In this document: one piece after another, positions 49,601 through 60,967 of the stretch | Numbering within the stretch: the stretch's first letter is position 1 | How the letters are laid out: each line of letters opens with the position of its first letter | Source of the DNA: Marthasterias glacialis | Taxonomy: Eukaryota; Echinodermata; Asteroidea; Forcipulatida; Asteriidae | Direction of reading: 5' to 3' | Assembly: GCA_911728455.2 (NCBI GenBank) | Contig: OU452233.1 | Coordinates: 9,281,505-9,345,504, forward strand | Length of the DNA: 64,000 nucleotides | Notes under the pieces: model-generated | Told to the model about the DNA's origin: nothing | Seen by the model: the letters and a program-made list of their open reading frames with translations, nothing else | Databases searched by the model: none | Made by a program: the position numbers and the translations under genes

Positions 49601-52600
49601 TGCTGGACCGAAGCCAGCTAAAAAAACGCCGAAAAAAGAAGTCGGCAGCGCCAAGACCAATAACTCCAGAAATACTGGGGCTAGAGAGAAATTTCTTGTA
49701 CCTGCAATTAGCTGCCATAGTCCTGCATCCGAAAATCTGGTTTTCCCGGCCAGCCAGGGCCATCTTCCGCCTTGAAATCACCAGGGAGCGGGGCTGCTCC
49801 GAATGCGCTTCAAACGCCTGTCTTATGGCACTTTTGTACACGAAGCTGCAACATAGACAAAACAAGACTGAGCAACGGCTTTATCTCCCAAAGTATTGGC
49901 GGGAAACTGACAAATCTGACACGGTTGGAAAGCCCTGTTCATAGGCTTTGCGAAAATGCCGGTCTTGGGGCTGCCGGATAAATAGGGAGGATGCCAGGGA
50001 CCGTGGAGTGAGGACACCCCGAGGATGTCCAGTTCATACGGCCATGCTGTGTGTACGTCAACAATAGCCAAGGCCGCTATGAGTGTGCTGGACCGAAGCC
50101 AGCTAAAAAAACGCCAAAAAAAAGAAGTCGGCAGCGCCAAGACCAATAACTCCAGAAATACTGGGGCTAGAGAGAAATTTCTTGTACCTGCAGTTAGCTG
50201 CCATAGTCCTGCATCCGAAAATCTGGTTTTCCCGGCCAGCCAGGGCCATCTTCCGCCTTGAAATCACCAGGGAGCGGGGCTGCTCCGAATGCGCTTCAAA
50301 GGCCTGTCTTATGGCACTTTTGTACACGAAGCTGCAACATAGACAAAACAAGACTTAGCAACGGCTTTATCTCCCAAAGTATTGGCGGGAAACTGACAAA
50401 TCTGACACCGTTGGAAAGCCCTGTTCATGGGCTTTCCAAAAATGCCGGTCTTGGGGCTGCCGGATAAATAGGGAGGATGCCAGGGACCGTGGAGTGAGGA
50501 CACCCCGAGGATGTCCAGTTCATACGGCCATGCTGTGTGTACGTCAACAATAGCAAAGGCCGCTATGAGTGTGCTGGACCGAAGCCAGCTAAAAAAACTC
50601 CGAAAAAAGAAGTCGGCAGCGCCAAGACCAATAACTCCAGAAATACTGGGGCTAGAGAGAAATTTCTTGTACCTGCAGTTAGCTGCCATAGTCCTGCATC
50701 CGAAAATCTGGATTTCCCGGCCAGCCAGGGCCATCTTCCGCCTTGAAATCACCAGGGAGCGGGGCTGCTCCGAATGCGCTTCAAACGCCTGTCTTATGGC
50801 ACTTTTGTACACGAAGCTGCAACATAGAGAAAACAAGACTTAGCAACGGCTCTATCTCCCAAAGTATGGGCGGGAAACTGACAAGTCTGACACGGTTAGA
50901 AAGCCCTGTTCATGGGCTTTCCGAAAATGCCGGTCTTGGGGCTGCCGGATAAATAGGAAGGATGCCAGGGACCGTGGAGTGAGGACACCCCGAGGATGTC
51001 CAGTTCATACGGCCAAGCTGTGTGTACGTCAACAATAGCAAAGGCCGCTATGAGTGTGCTGGACCGAAGCCAGCTAAAAAAACGCCGAAAAAAGAAGTCG
51101 GCAGCGCCAAGACCAATAACTCCGGAAATAATGGGGCTAGGGAGAAATTTCTCGTACCTGCAGTTAGCTGCCATAGTCCTGCATTCGAAAATCTGGTTTT
51201 CCTGGCCAGCCAGGGCCATCTTCCGCCTTGAAATCACCAGGGAGCGGGGCTGCTCCGAATGCGCTTCAAACGCCTGTCTTATGGCACTTTTGTACACGAA
51301 GCTGCAACATAGAGAAAACAAGACTTAGCAACGGCTTTATCTCCCAAAGTATTGGCGGGAAACTGACAAATCTGACACGGTTGGAAAGCCCTGTTCATGG
51401 GATTTCCGAAAATGCCGGTCTTGGGACTGCCGGATAAATAGGAAGGATGCCAGGGACCGTGGAGTGAGGACACCCCGAGGATGTCCAGTTCATACGGCCA
51501 TGCTGTGTGTACGTCAACAATAGCAAAGGCCGCTATGAGTGTGCTGGACCGAAGCCAGCTAAAAAAACGCCGAAAAAAGAAGTCGGCAGCGCCAAGACCA
51601 ATAACTCCAGAAATAATGGGGCTAGAGAGAAATTTCTCGTACCTGCAGTTAGCTGCCATAGTCCTGCATCCAAAAATCTGGTTTTCTCGGCCAGCCAGGG
51701 CCATCTTCCGCCTTGAAATCACCAGGGAGCGGGGCTGCTCCGAATGCGCTTCAAACGCCTGTCTTATGGCACTTTTGTACACGAAGCTGCAACATAGAGA
51801 AAACAAGACTTAGCAACGGCTTTATCTCCCAAAGTATTGGCGGGAAACTGACAAATCTGACACGGTTGGAAAGCCCTGTTTATAGGCTTTCCGAAAATGC
51901 CGGTCTTGGGACTGCCGGATAAATAGGGAGGATGCCAGGGACCGTGGAGTGAGGACACCCCGAGGATGTCCAGTTCATACGGCCATGCTGTGTGTACGTC
52001 AACAATAGCAAAGGCCGCTATGAGTGTGCTGGACCGAAGCCAGCTAAAAAAAACCCGAAAAAAGAAGTCGGCAGCGCCAAGACCAATAACTCCAGAAATA
52101 CTGGGGCTAGAGAGAAATTTCTCGTACCTGCAGTTAGCTGCCATAGTCCTGCATCCAAAAATCTGGTTTTCCCGGCCAGCCAGGGCCATCTTCCGCCTTG
52201 AAATCACCAGGGAGCGGGGCTGCTCTGAATGCGCTTCAAACGCCTGTCTTATGGCACTTTTGTACACGAAGCTGCAACATAGAGAAAACAAGACTTAGCA
52301 ACGGCTTTATCTCCCAAAGTATTGGCGGGAAACTGACAAATCTGACACGGTTGGAAAGCCCTGTTCATAGGCTTTCCAAAAATGCCGGTCTTGGGGCTGC
52401 CGGATAAAAAGGGAGGATGCCAGGGACCGTGGAGTGAGGACACCCCGAGGATGTCCAGTTCATACGGCCATGCTGTGTGTACGTCAACAATAGCCAAGGC
52501 CGCTTTGTGTGTGCTGGACCGAAGCCAGCTAAAAAAACCGCCGAAAAAAGAAGTCGTCAGCGCCAAGACCAATAACTCCAGAAATACTGGGACTAGAGAG

Positions 52601-54666
52601 GAATTTTTTGTACCTGCAGTTAGCTGCCATAGTCCTGCATTCGAAAATCTGGTTTTCACGGCCAGCCAGGGCCATCTTCCGCCTTGAAATCACCAGGGAG
52701 CGGGGCTGCTCCGAATGCGCTTTAAACGCCTGTCTTATGGCACTTTTGTACACGAAGCTGCAACATAGAGAAAACAAGACTTAGCAACGGCTTTATCTCC
52801 CAAAGTATTGGCGGGAAACTGACAAATCTGACACGGTTGGAAAGCCCTGTTCATAGGCTTTCCAAAAATGCCGGTCTTGGGGCTGCCGAATAAAAAGAGA
52901 GGATGCTAGGGGCCGTGGAGTGAGGACACCCCGAGGATGTCCAGTTCATACGGCCATGCTGTGTGTACGTCAACAAAAGCAAAGGCCGCTATGTGTGTGC
53001 TGGACCGAAGCCAGCTAAAAAAACCGCCGAAAAGAGAAGTCGTCAGCGCCAAGACCAATAACTCCAGAAATACTGGGACTAGAGAGGAATTTTTTGTACC
53101 TGCAGTTAGCTGCCATAGTCCTGCATCCGAAAATCTGGTTTTCCCGGCCAGCCAGGGCCATCTTCCGCCTTGAAATCACCAGGGAGCGGGGCTGCTCCGA
53201 ATGCGCTTCAAACGCCTGTCTTATGGCACTTTTGTACACGAAGCTGCAACATAGACAAAACAAGACTTAGCAACGGCTTTATCTCCCAAAGTATTGGCGG
53301 GAAACTGACAAATCTGACACGGTTGGAAAGCCCTGTTCATGGGCTTCCGAAAATGCCGGTCTTGGGGCTGCCGGATAAATAGGGAGGATGCCAGGGACCG
53401 TGGAGTGAGGACACCCCGAGGATGTCCAGTTCATACGGCCATGCGGTGTGTACATCAACAATAGCCAAGGCCGCTATGTGTGTGCTGGACCGAAGCCAGC
53501 TAAAAAAACCGCCGAAAAAAGAAGTCGTCAGCGCCAAGACCAATAACTCCAGAAATACTGGGACTAGAGAGGAATTTTTTGTACCTGCAGTTAGCTGCCA
53601 TACTCCTGCATCCGAAAATCTGGTTTTCTCGGCCAGCCAGGGCCATCTTCCGCCTTGAAATCACCAGGGAGCGGGGCTGCTCCGAATGCGCTTCAAACGC
53701 CTGTCTTATGGCACTTTTGTACACGAAGCTGCAACATAGACAAAACAAGACTTAGCAACGGCTTTATCTCCCAAAGTATTGGCGGGAAACTGACAAATCT
53801 GACACGGTTGGAAAGCCCTGTTCATAGGCTTTCCGAAAATGCCGGTCTTGGGACTGCCGGATAAACAGGGAGGATGCCAGGGACCGTGGAGTGAGGACAC
53901 CCCGAGGATGTCCAGTTCATACGGCCATGCTGTGTGTACGTCAACAATAGCCAAGGCCGCTATGTGTGTGCTGGACCGAAGCCAGCTAAAAAAACCGCCG
54001 AAAAAAGAAGTCGTCAGCGCCAAGACCAATAACTCCAGAAATACTGGGACTAGAGAGGATTTTTTTGTACCTGCAGTTAGCTGCCATAGTCCTGCATCCG
54101 AAAATCTGGTTTTCCCGGCCAGCCAGGGCCATCTTCCGCCTTGAAATCACCAGGAAGCGGGGCTGCTCCAAATGCGCTTCAAACGCCTGTCTTATGGCAC
54201 TTTTGTACACGAAGCTGCAACATAGAGAAAACAAGACTTAGCAACGGCTCTATCTCCCAAAGTATTGGCGGGAAACTGACAAATCTGACACGGTTGGAAA
54301 GCCCTGTTCATGGGCTTTCCGAAAATGCCAATCTTGGGGCTGCCGGATAAAAAGGGAGGATGCCAGGGACCGTGGAGTGAGGACACCCCGAGGATGTCCA
54401 GTTCATACGGCCATGCTGTGTGTACGTCAACAATAGCCAAGGCCGCTATGAGTGTGCTGGACCGAAGCCAGCTAAAAAAAACGCCGAAAAAAGAAGTCGT
54501 CAGCGCCAAGACCAATAACTCCAGAAATACTGGGACTAGAGAGGAATTTTTTGTACCTGCAGTTAGCTGCCATAGTCCTGCATCCGAAAATCTGGTTTTC
54601 ACGGCCAGCCAGGGCCATCTTCCGCCTTGAAATCACCAGGGAGCGGGGCTGCTCCGAATGCGCTTT
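43658..54666. repeat. Heterogeneous monomers, weak higher-order structure
   Basis: About 23 monomers without a clean HOR. Local echoes: AACGGATCTATCTCCC at 47931 and 48902 (two monomers apart), AGAGGAATTCTTTG or AGAGAAATTCTTTG at 46280 and 47742, GCTTTAAACGCC with TTTTCACGGCC at 52640-52725 and 54590-54667 (offset 1,943 bp), a 485-bp-period run at 50.5-52.3 kb, AGTTATACGG (45169) and the last CCATGG monomer (44210). The dyad-1 variant TAGGCTTTCC becomes common from 46.5 kb on. Nothing other than satellite is seen. Confidence 0.7.
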
Positions 54667-55237
54667 AAACGCCTGTCTTATGGCACTTTTGTACACGAAG
54701 CTGCAACATAGAGAAAACAAGACTTAGCAACGGCTCTATCTCCCAAAGTATTGGCGGGAAACTGACAAGTCTGACACGGTTGGAAAGCCCTGTTCATGGG
54801 CTTTCCGAAAATGCCGGTCTTGGGGCTGCCGGATAAATAGGAAGGATGCCAGGGACCGTGGAGTGAGGACACCCCGAGGATGTCCAATTCATACGGCCAT
54901 GCTGTGTGTACGTCAACAACAGCCAAGGCCGCTATGTGTGTGCTGGACCGAAGCCAGCTAAATAAACGGCCGAAAAAAGAAGTCGGCAGCGCCAAGACCA
55001 ATAACTCCAGAAATACTGGGGCTAGAGAGAAATTTCTCGTACCTGCAGTTAGCTGCAATAGTCCTGCATTCAAAAATCTGGTTTTCCTGGCCAGCCAGGG
55101 CCATTTTCCGCCTTGAAATCACCAGGGAGCGGGGCTGCTCCGAATGCGCTTCAAACGCCTGTCTTATGGCACTTTTGTACACGAAGCTGAAACATAGAGA
55201 AAACAAGACTTAGCAACGGCTTTATCTCCCAAAGTAT
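54667..55237. repeat. 571-bp block, copy 1 (partner 55639-56209)
   Basis: Matches 55639-56209 at offset 972 bp (2 monomers) with no mismatch seen. Shared rarities are ATGTCCAATTC, CTAAATAAACGGCC, AGCTGCAATAG, GCATTCAAAAATC and GGCCATTTTCC. The monomer between the copies is of another class (ACCGTTG dyad-3 loop, AAGTCCAATAAC). Confidence 0.88.
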
Positions 55238-55638
55238 TGGCGGGAAACTGACAAGTCTGACACGGTTGGAAAGCCCTGTTCATGGGCTTTCCGAAAATGC
55301 CAATCTTGGGGCTGCCGGATAAATAGGAAGGATGCCAGGGACCGCGGAGTGAGGACACCCCGAGGATGTCCAGTTCATACGGCCATGCTGTGTGTACGTC
55401 AACAATAGCCAAGGCCGCTATGTGTGTGCTGGACCGTTGCCAGCTAAAAAAACCGCCGAAAAGAGAAGTCGTCAGCGCCAAGTCCAATAACTCCAGAAAT
55501 ACTGGGACTAGAGAGGAATTTTTTGTACCTGCAGTTAGCTGCCATAGTCCTGCATCCGAAAATCTGGTTTTCCCGGCCAGCCAGGGCCATCTTCCGCCTT
55601 GAAATCACCAGGGAGCGGGGCTGCTCCGAATGCGCTTC

Positions 55639-56209
55639 AAACGCCTGTCTTATGGCACTTTTGTACACGAAGCTGCAACATAGAGAAAACAAGACTTAGC
55701 AACGGCTCTATCTCCCAAAGTATTGGCGGGAAACTGACAAGTCTGACACGGTTGGAAAGCCCTGTTCATGGGCTTTCCGAAAATGCCGGTCTTGGGGCTG
55801 CCGGATAAATAGGAAGGATGCCAGGGACCGTGGAGTGAGGACACCCCGAGGATGTCCAATTCATACGGCCATGCTGTGTGTACGTCAACAACAGCCAAGG
55901 CCGCTATGTGTGTGCTGGACCGAAGCCAGCTAAATAAACGGCCGAAAAAAGAAGTCGGCAGCGCCAAGACCAATAACTCCAGAAATACTGGGGCTAGAGA
56001 GAAATTTCTCGTACCTGCAGTTAGCTGCAATAGTCCTGCATTCAAAAATCTGGTTTTCCTGGCCAGCCAGGGCCATTTTCCGCCTTGAAATCACCAGGGA
56101 GCGGGGCTGCTCCGAATGCGCTTCAAACGCCTGTCTTATGGCACTTTTGTACACGAAGCTGAAACATAGAGAAAACAAGACTTAGCAACGGCTTTATCTC
56201 CCAAAGTAT
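55639..56209. repeat. 571-bp block, copy 2, ending at a deletion
   Basis: Second copy. It stops exactly at the left breakpoint of a 25-bp deletion (56209/56210), so the deletion and the end of homology may be one event. Confidence 0.88.
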
Positions 56210-56214
56210 CGGTT
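56205..56214. other. 25-bp deletion junction
   Basis: CCAAAGTAT joins CGGTTGGAAAG. The 25 bp TGGCGGGAAA to CTGACA between them are lost. The monomer (anchors 56085 to 56545) is 460 bp long, with a further 1-bp loss in the right arm of dyad 1 (GGGCTTCCG). Confidence 0.88.
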
Positions 56215-57265
56215 GGAAAGCCCTGTTCATGGGCTTCCGAAAATGCCGGTCTTGGGGCTGCCAGATAAAGAGGAAGGATGCCAGGGACCGTGGAGTGAGG
56301 ACACCCCGAGGATGTCCAGTTCATACCGCCATGCTGTGTGTACGTCAACAACAGCCAAGGCCGCTATGTGTGTGCTGGACCGAACCCAGCTAAAAAAACC
56401 GCCGAAAAAAGAAGTCGTCAGCGCCAATACCAATAACTCCAGAAATACTGGGGCTAGAGAGAATATTCTTGTACCTGCAGTTAGCTGCCATAGTCCTGCA
56501 TCCGAAAATCTGGTTTTCCCGGCCAGCCAGGGCCATCTTCCGCCTTGAAATCACCAGGGAGCGGGGCTGCTCCGAATGCGCTTCAAACGCCTGTCTTATG
56601 GCACTTTTGTACACGTAGCTGCAACATAGACAAAACAAGACTTAGCAACGGCTTTATCTCCCAAAGTATTGGCGGGAAACTGACAAATCTGACACGGTTG
56701 GAAAGCCCTGTTCATAGGCTTTCCGAAAATGCCGGTCTTGGGGCTACCAGGTAAATAGGGAGGATGCCAGGGACCGTGGAGTGAGGACACCCCGAGGATG
56801 TCCAGTTCATACGGCCATGCTGTGTGTACGTCAACAATAGCAAAGGCCGCTATGAGTGTGCTGGACCGAAGCCAGCTAAAAAAACGCCGAAAAAAGAAGT
56901 CGGCAGCGCCAAGACCAATAACTCCAGAAATAATGGGGCTAGAGAGAAATTTCTCGTACCTGCAGTTAGCTGCCATAGTCCTGCATCCAAAAATCTGGTT
57001 TTCCCGGCCAGCCAGGGCCATCTTCCGCCTTGAAATCACCAGGGAGCGGGGCTGCTCCGAATGCGCTTCAAACGCCTGTCTTAGGGCACTTTTGTACACG
57101 AAGCTGCAACATAGAGAAAACAAGACTTAGCAACGGCTTTATCTCCCAAAGTATTGGCGGGAAACTGACAAGTCTGACACGGTTGGAAAGCCCTGTTCAT
57201 GGGCTTTCCGAAAATGCCGGTCTTGGGGCTGCTGGATAAACAGGGAGGATGCCAGGGACCGCGGA

Positions 57266-57275
57266 GTGAGGTTCA
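57266..57275. other. 19-bp deletion removing dyad 2
   Basis: GCGGAGTGAG joins GTTCATACGG at 57270/57271. The lost 19 bp (GACACC to TGTCCA) coincide, within one base, with the hairpin-forming dyad 2. The monomer is 467 bp long. Confidence 0.85.
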
Positions 57276-59024
57276 TACGGCCATGCTGTGTGTACGTCAA
57301 CAATAGCCAAGGCCGCTATGTGTGTGCTGGACCGAAGCCAGCTAAAAAAACCGCCGAAAAAAGAAGTCGTCAGCGCCAAGACAAATAACTCCAGAAATAC
57401 TGGGACTAGAGAGGAATTTTTTGTACCTGCAGTTAGCTGCCATAGTCCTGCATCCGAAAATCTGGTTTTCCCGGCCAGCCAGGGCCATCTTCCGCCTTGA
57501 AATCACCAGGGAGCGGGGCTGCTCCGAATGCGCTTCAAACGCCTTTCTTATGGCACTTTTGTACACGTAGCTGCAACATAGACAAAACAAGACTTAGCAA
57601 CGGCTTTATCTCCCAAAGTATTGGCGGGAAACTGACAAATCTGACACGGTTGGAAAGCCCTGTTCATAGGCTTTCCGAAAATGCCGGTCTTGGGGCTACC
57701 AGGTAAATAGGGAGGATGCCAGGGACCGTGGAGTGAGGACACCCCGAGGATGTCCAGTTCATACGGCCATGCTGTGTGTACGTCAACAATAGCAAAGGCC
57801 GCTATGAGTGTGCTGGACCGAAGCCAGCTAAAAAAACGCCGAAAAAAGAAGTCGGCAGCGCCAAGACCAATAACTCCAGAAATAATGGGGCTAGAGAGAA
57901 ATTTCTCGTACCTGCAGTTAGCTGCCATAGTCCTGCATCCAAAAATCTGGTTTTCCCGGCCAGCCAGGGCCATCTTCCGCCTTGAAATCACCAGGGAGCG
58001 GGGCTGCTCCGAATGCGCTTCAAACGCCTGTCTTATGGCACTTTTGTACACGAAGCTGCAACATATAGAAAACAAGACTTAGCAACGGCTTTATCTCCCA
58101 AAGTATTGGCGGGAAACTGACAAGTCTGACACGGTTGGAAAGCCCTGTTCATGGGCTTTCCGAAAATGCCAATCTTGGGGCTGCCGGATAAATAGGAAGG
58201 ATGCCAGGGACCGCGGAGTGAGGACACCCCGAGGATGTCCAGTTCATACGGCCATGCTGTGTGTACGTCAACAATAGCCAAGGCCGCTATGTGTGTGCTG
58301 GACCGTTGCCAGCTAAAAAAAACGCCGAAAAAAGAAGTCGTCAGCGCCAAGACCAATAACTCCAGAAATACTGGGACTAGAGAGGAATTTTTTGTACCTG
58401 CAGTTAGCTGCCATAGTCCTGCATCCGAAAATCTGGTTTTCCCGGCCAGCCAGGGCCATCTTCCGCCTTGAAATCACCAGGGAGCGGGGCTGCTCCGAAT
58501 GCGCTTCAAACGCCTGTCTTATGGCACTTTTGTACACGAAGCTGCAACATAGAGAAAACAAGACTTAGCAACGGCTCTATCTCCCAAAGTATTGGCGGGA
58601 AACTGACAAGTCTGACACGGTTGGAAAGCCCTGTTCATGGGCTTTCCGAAAATGCCAATCTTGGGGCTGCCGGATAAATAGGGAGGATGCCAGCGACCGC
58701 GGAGTGAGGACATCCCGAGGATGTCCAGTTCATACGGCCATGCTGTGTGTACGTCAACAATAACCAAGGCCGCTATGTGTGTGCTGGACCGAAGCCAGCT
58801 AAAAAAACCGCCGAAAAAAGAAGTCGTCAGCGCCAAGACCAATAACTCCAGAAATACTGGGACTAGAGAGGAATTTTTTGTACCTGCAGTTAGCTGCCAT
58901 AGTCCTGCATCCGAAAATCTGGTTTTCCCGGCCAGCCAGGGCCATCTTCCGCCTTGAAATCACCAGGGAGCGGGGCTGCTCCGAATGCGCTTCAAACGCC
59001 TGTCTTAGGGCACTTTTGTACACG
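57271..59024. repeat. Four-monomer HOR (1,943 bp), copy 1
   Basis: Order of units: T (AAGACAAATAACTCC, CACGTAGCTGC), P (class I, GGGCTACCAGGTAAATAGG before it), Q (GGACCGTTGCCAGC) and R (GGACATCCCGAGG, AATAACCAAGG, CTTAGGGCAC). It matches 59214-60967 at offset 1,943 bp with fewer than ten differences seen, such as CGCCTTTCTTATGG (57541) and CATATAGAAAAC (58062). Confidence 0.9.
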
Positions 59025-59213
59025 AAGCTGCAACATAGAGAAAACAAGACTTAGCAACGGCTTTATCTCCCAAAGTATTGGCGGGAAACTGACAAGTCTG
59101 ACACGGTTGGAAAGCCCTGTTCATGGGCTTTCCGAAAATGCCGGTCTTGGGGCTGCCGGATAAACAGGAAGGATGCCAGGGACCGCGGAGTGAGGACACC
59201 CCGAGGATGTCCA

Positions 59214-60967
59214 GTTCATACGGCCATGCTGTGTGTACGTCAACAATAGCCAAGGCCGCTATGTGTGTGCTGGACCGAAGCCAGCTAAAAAAACCGCCGA
59301 AAAAAGAAGTCGTCAGCGCCAAGACAAATAACTCCAGAAATACTGGGACTAGAGAGGAATTTTTTGTACCTGCAGTTAGCTGCCATAGTCCTGCATCCGA
59401 AAATCTGGTTTTCCCGGCCAGCCAGGGCCATCTTCCGCCTTGAAATCACCAGGGAGCGGGGCTGCTCCGAATGCGCTTCAAACGCCTGTCTTATGGCACT
59501 TTTGTACACGTAGCTGCAACATAGACAAAACAAGACTTTGCAACGGCTTTATCTCCCAAAGTATTGGCGGGAAACTGACAAATCTGACACGGTTGGAAAG
59601 CCCTGTTCATAGGCTTTCCGAAAATGCCGGTCTTGGGGCTACCAGGTAAATAGGGAGGATGCCAGGGACCGTGGAGTGAGGACACCCCGAGGATGTCCAG
59701 TTCATATGGCCATGCTGTGTGTACGTCAACAATAGCAAAGGCCGCTATGAGTGTGCTGGACCGAAGCCAGCTAAAAAAACGCCGAAAAAAGAAGTCGGCA
59801 GCGCCAAGACCAATAACTCCAGAAATAATGGGGCTAGAGAGAAATTTCTCGTACCTGCAGTTAGCTGCCATAGTCCTGCATCCAAAAATCTGGTTTTCCC
59901 GGCCAGCCAGGGCCATCTTCCGCCTTGAAATCACCAGGGAGCGGGGCTGCTCCGAATGCGCTTCAAACGCCTGTCTTATGGCACTTTTGTACACGAAGCT
60001 GCAACATAGAGAAAACAAGACTTAGCAACGGCTTTATCTCCCAAAGTATTGGCGGGAAACTGACAAGTCTGACACGGTTGGAAAGCCCTGTTCATGGGCT
60101 TTCCGAAAATGCCAATCTTGGGGCTGCCGGATAAATAGGAAGGATGCCAGGGACCGCGGAGTGAGGACACCCCGAGGATGTCCAGTTCATACGGCCATGC
60201 TGTGTGTACGTCAACAATAGCCAAGGCCGCTATGTGTGTGCTGGACCGTTGCCAGCTAAAAAAACCGCCGAAAAAAGAAGTCGTCAGCGCCAAGTCCAAT
60301 AACTCCAGAAATACTGGGACTAGAGAGGAATTTTTTGTACCTGCAGTTAGCTGCCATAGTCCTGCATCCGAAAATCTGGTTTTCCCGGCCAGCCAGGGCC
60401 ATCTTCCGCCTTGAAATCACCAGGGAGCGGGGCTGCTCCGAATGCGCTTCAAACGCCTGTCTTATGGCACTTTTGTACACGAAGCTGCAACATAGAGAAA
60501 ACAAGACTTAGCAACGGCTCTATCTCCCAAAGTATTGGCGGGAAACTGACAAGTCTGACACGGTTGGAAAGCCCTGTTCATGGGCTTTCCGAAAATGCCA
60601 ATCTTGGGGCTGCCGGATAAATAGGGAGGATGCCAGCGACCGCGGAGTGAGGACATCCCGAGGATGTCCAGTTCATACGGCCATGCTGTGTGTACGTCAA
60701 CAATAACCAAGGCCGCTATGTGTGTGCTGGACCGAAGCCAGCTAAAAAAACCGCCGAAAAAAGAAGTCGTCAGCGCCAAGACCAATAACTCCAGAAATAC
60801 TGGGACTAGAGAGGAATTTTTTGTACCTGCAGTTAGCTGCCATAGTCCTGCATCCGAAAATCTGGTTTTCCCGGCCAGCCAGGGCCATCTTCCGCCTTGA
60901 AATCACCAGGGAGCGGGGCTGCTCCGAATGCGCTTCAAACGCCTGTCTTAGGGCACTTTTGTACACG
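59214..60967. repeat. Four-monomer HOR (1,943 bp), copy 2
   Basis: Same T-P-Q-R order. Private changes are GACTTTGCAACGG (59533) and TTCATATGGCC (59701). Its last monomer departs from copy 1 at CACGTAGCTGC (60968). Confidence 0.9.
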
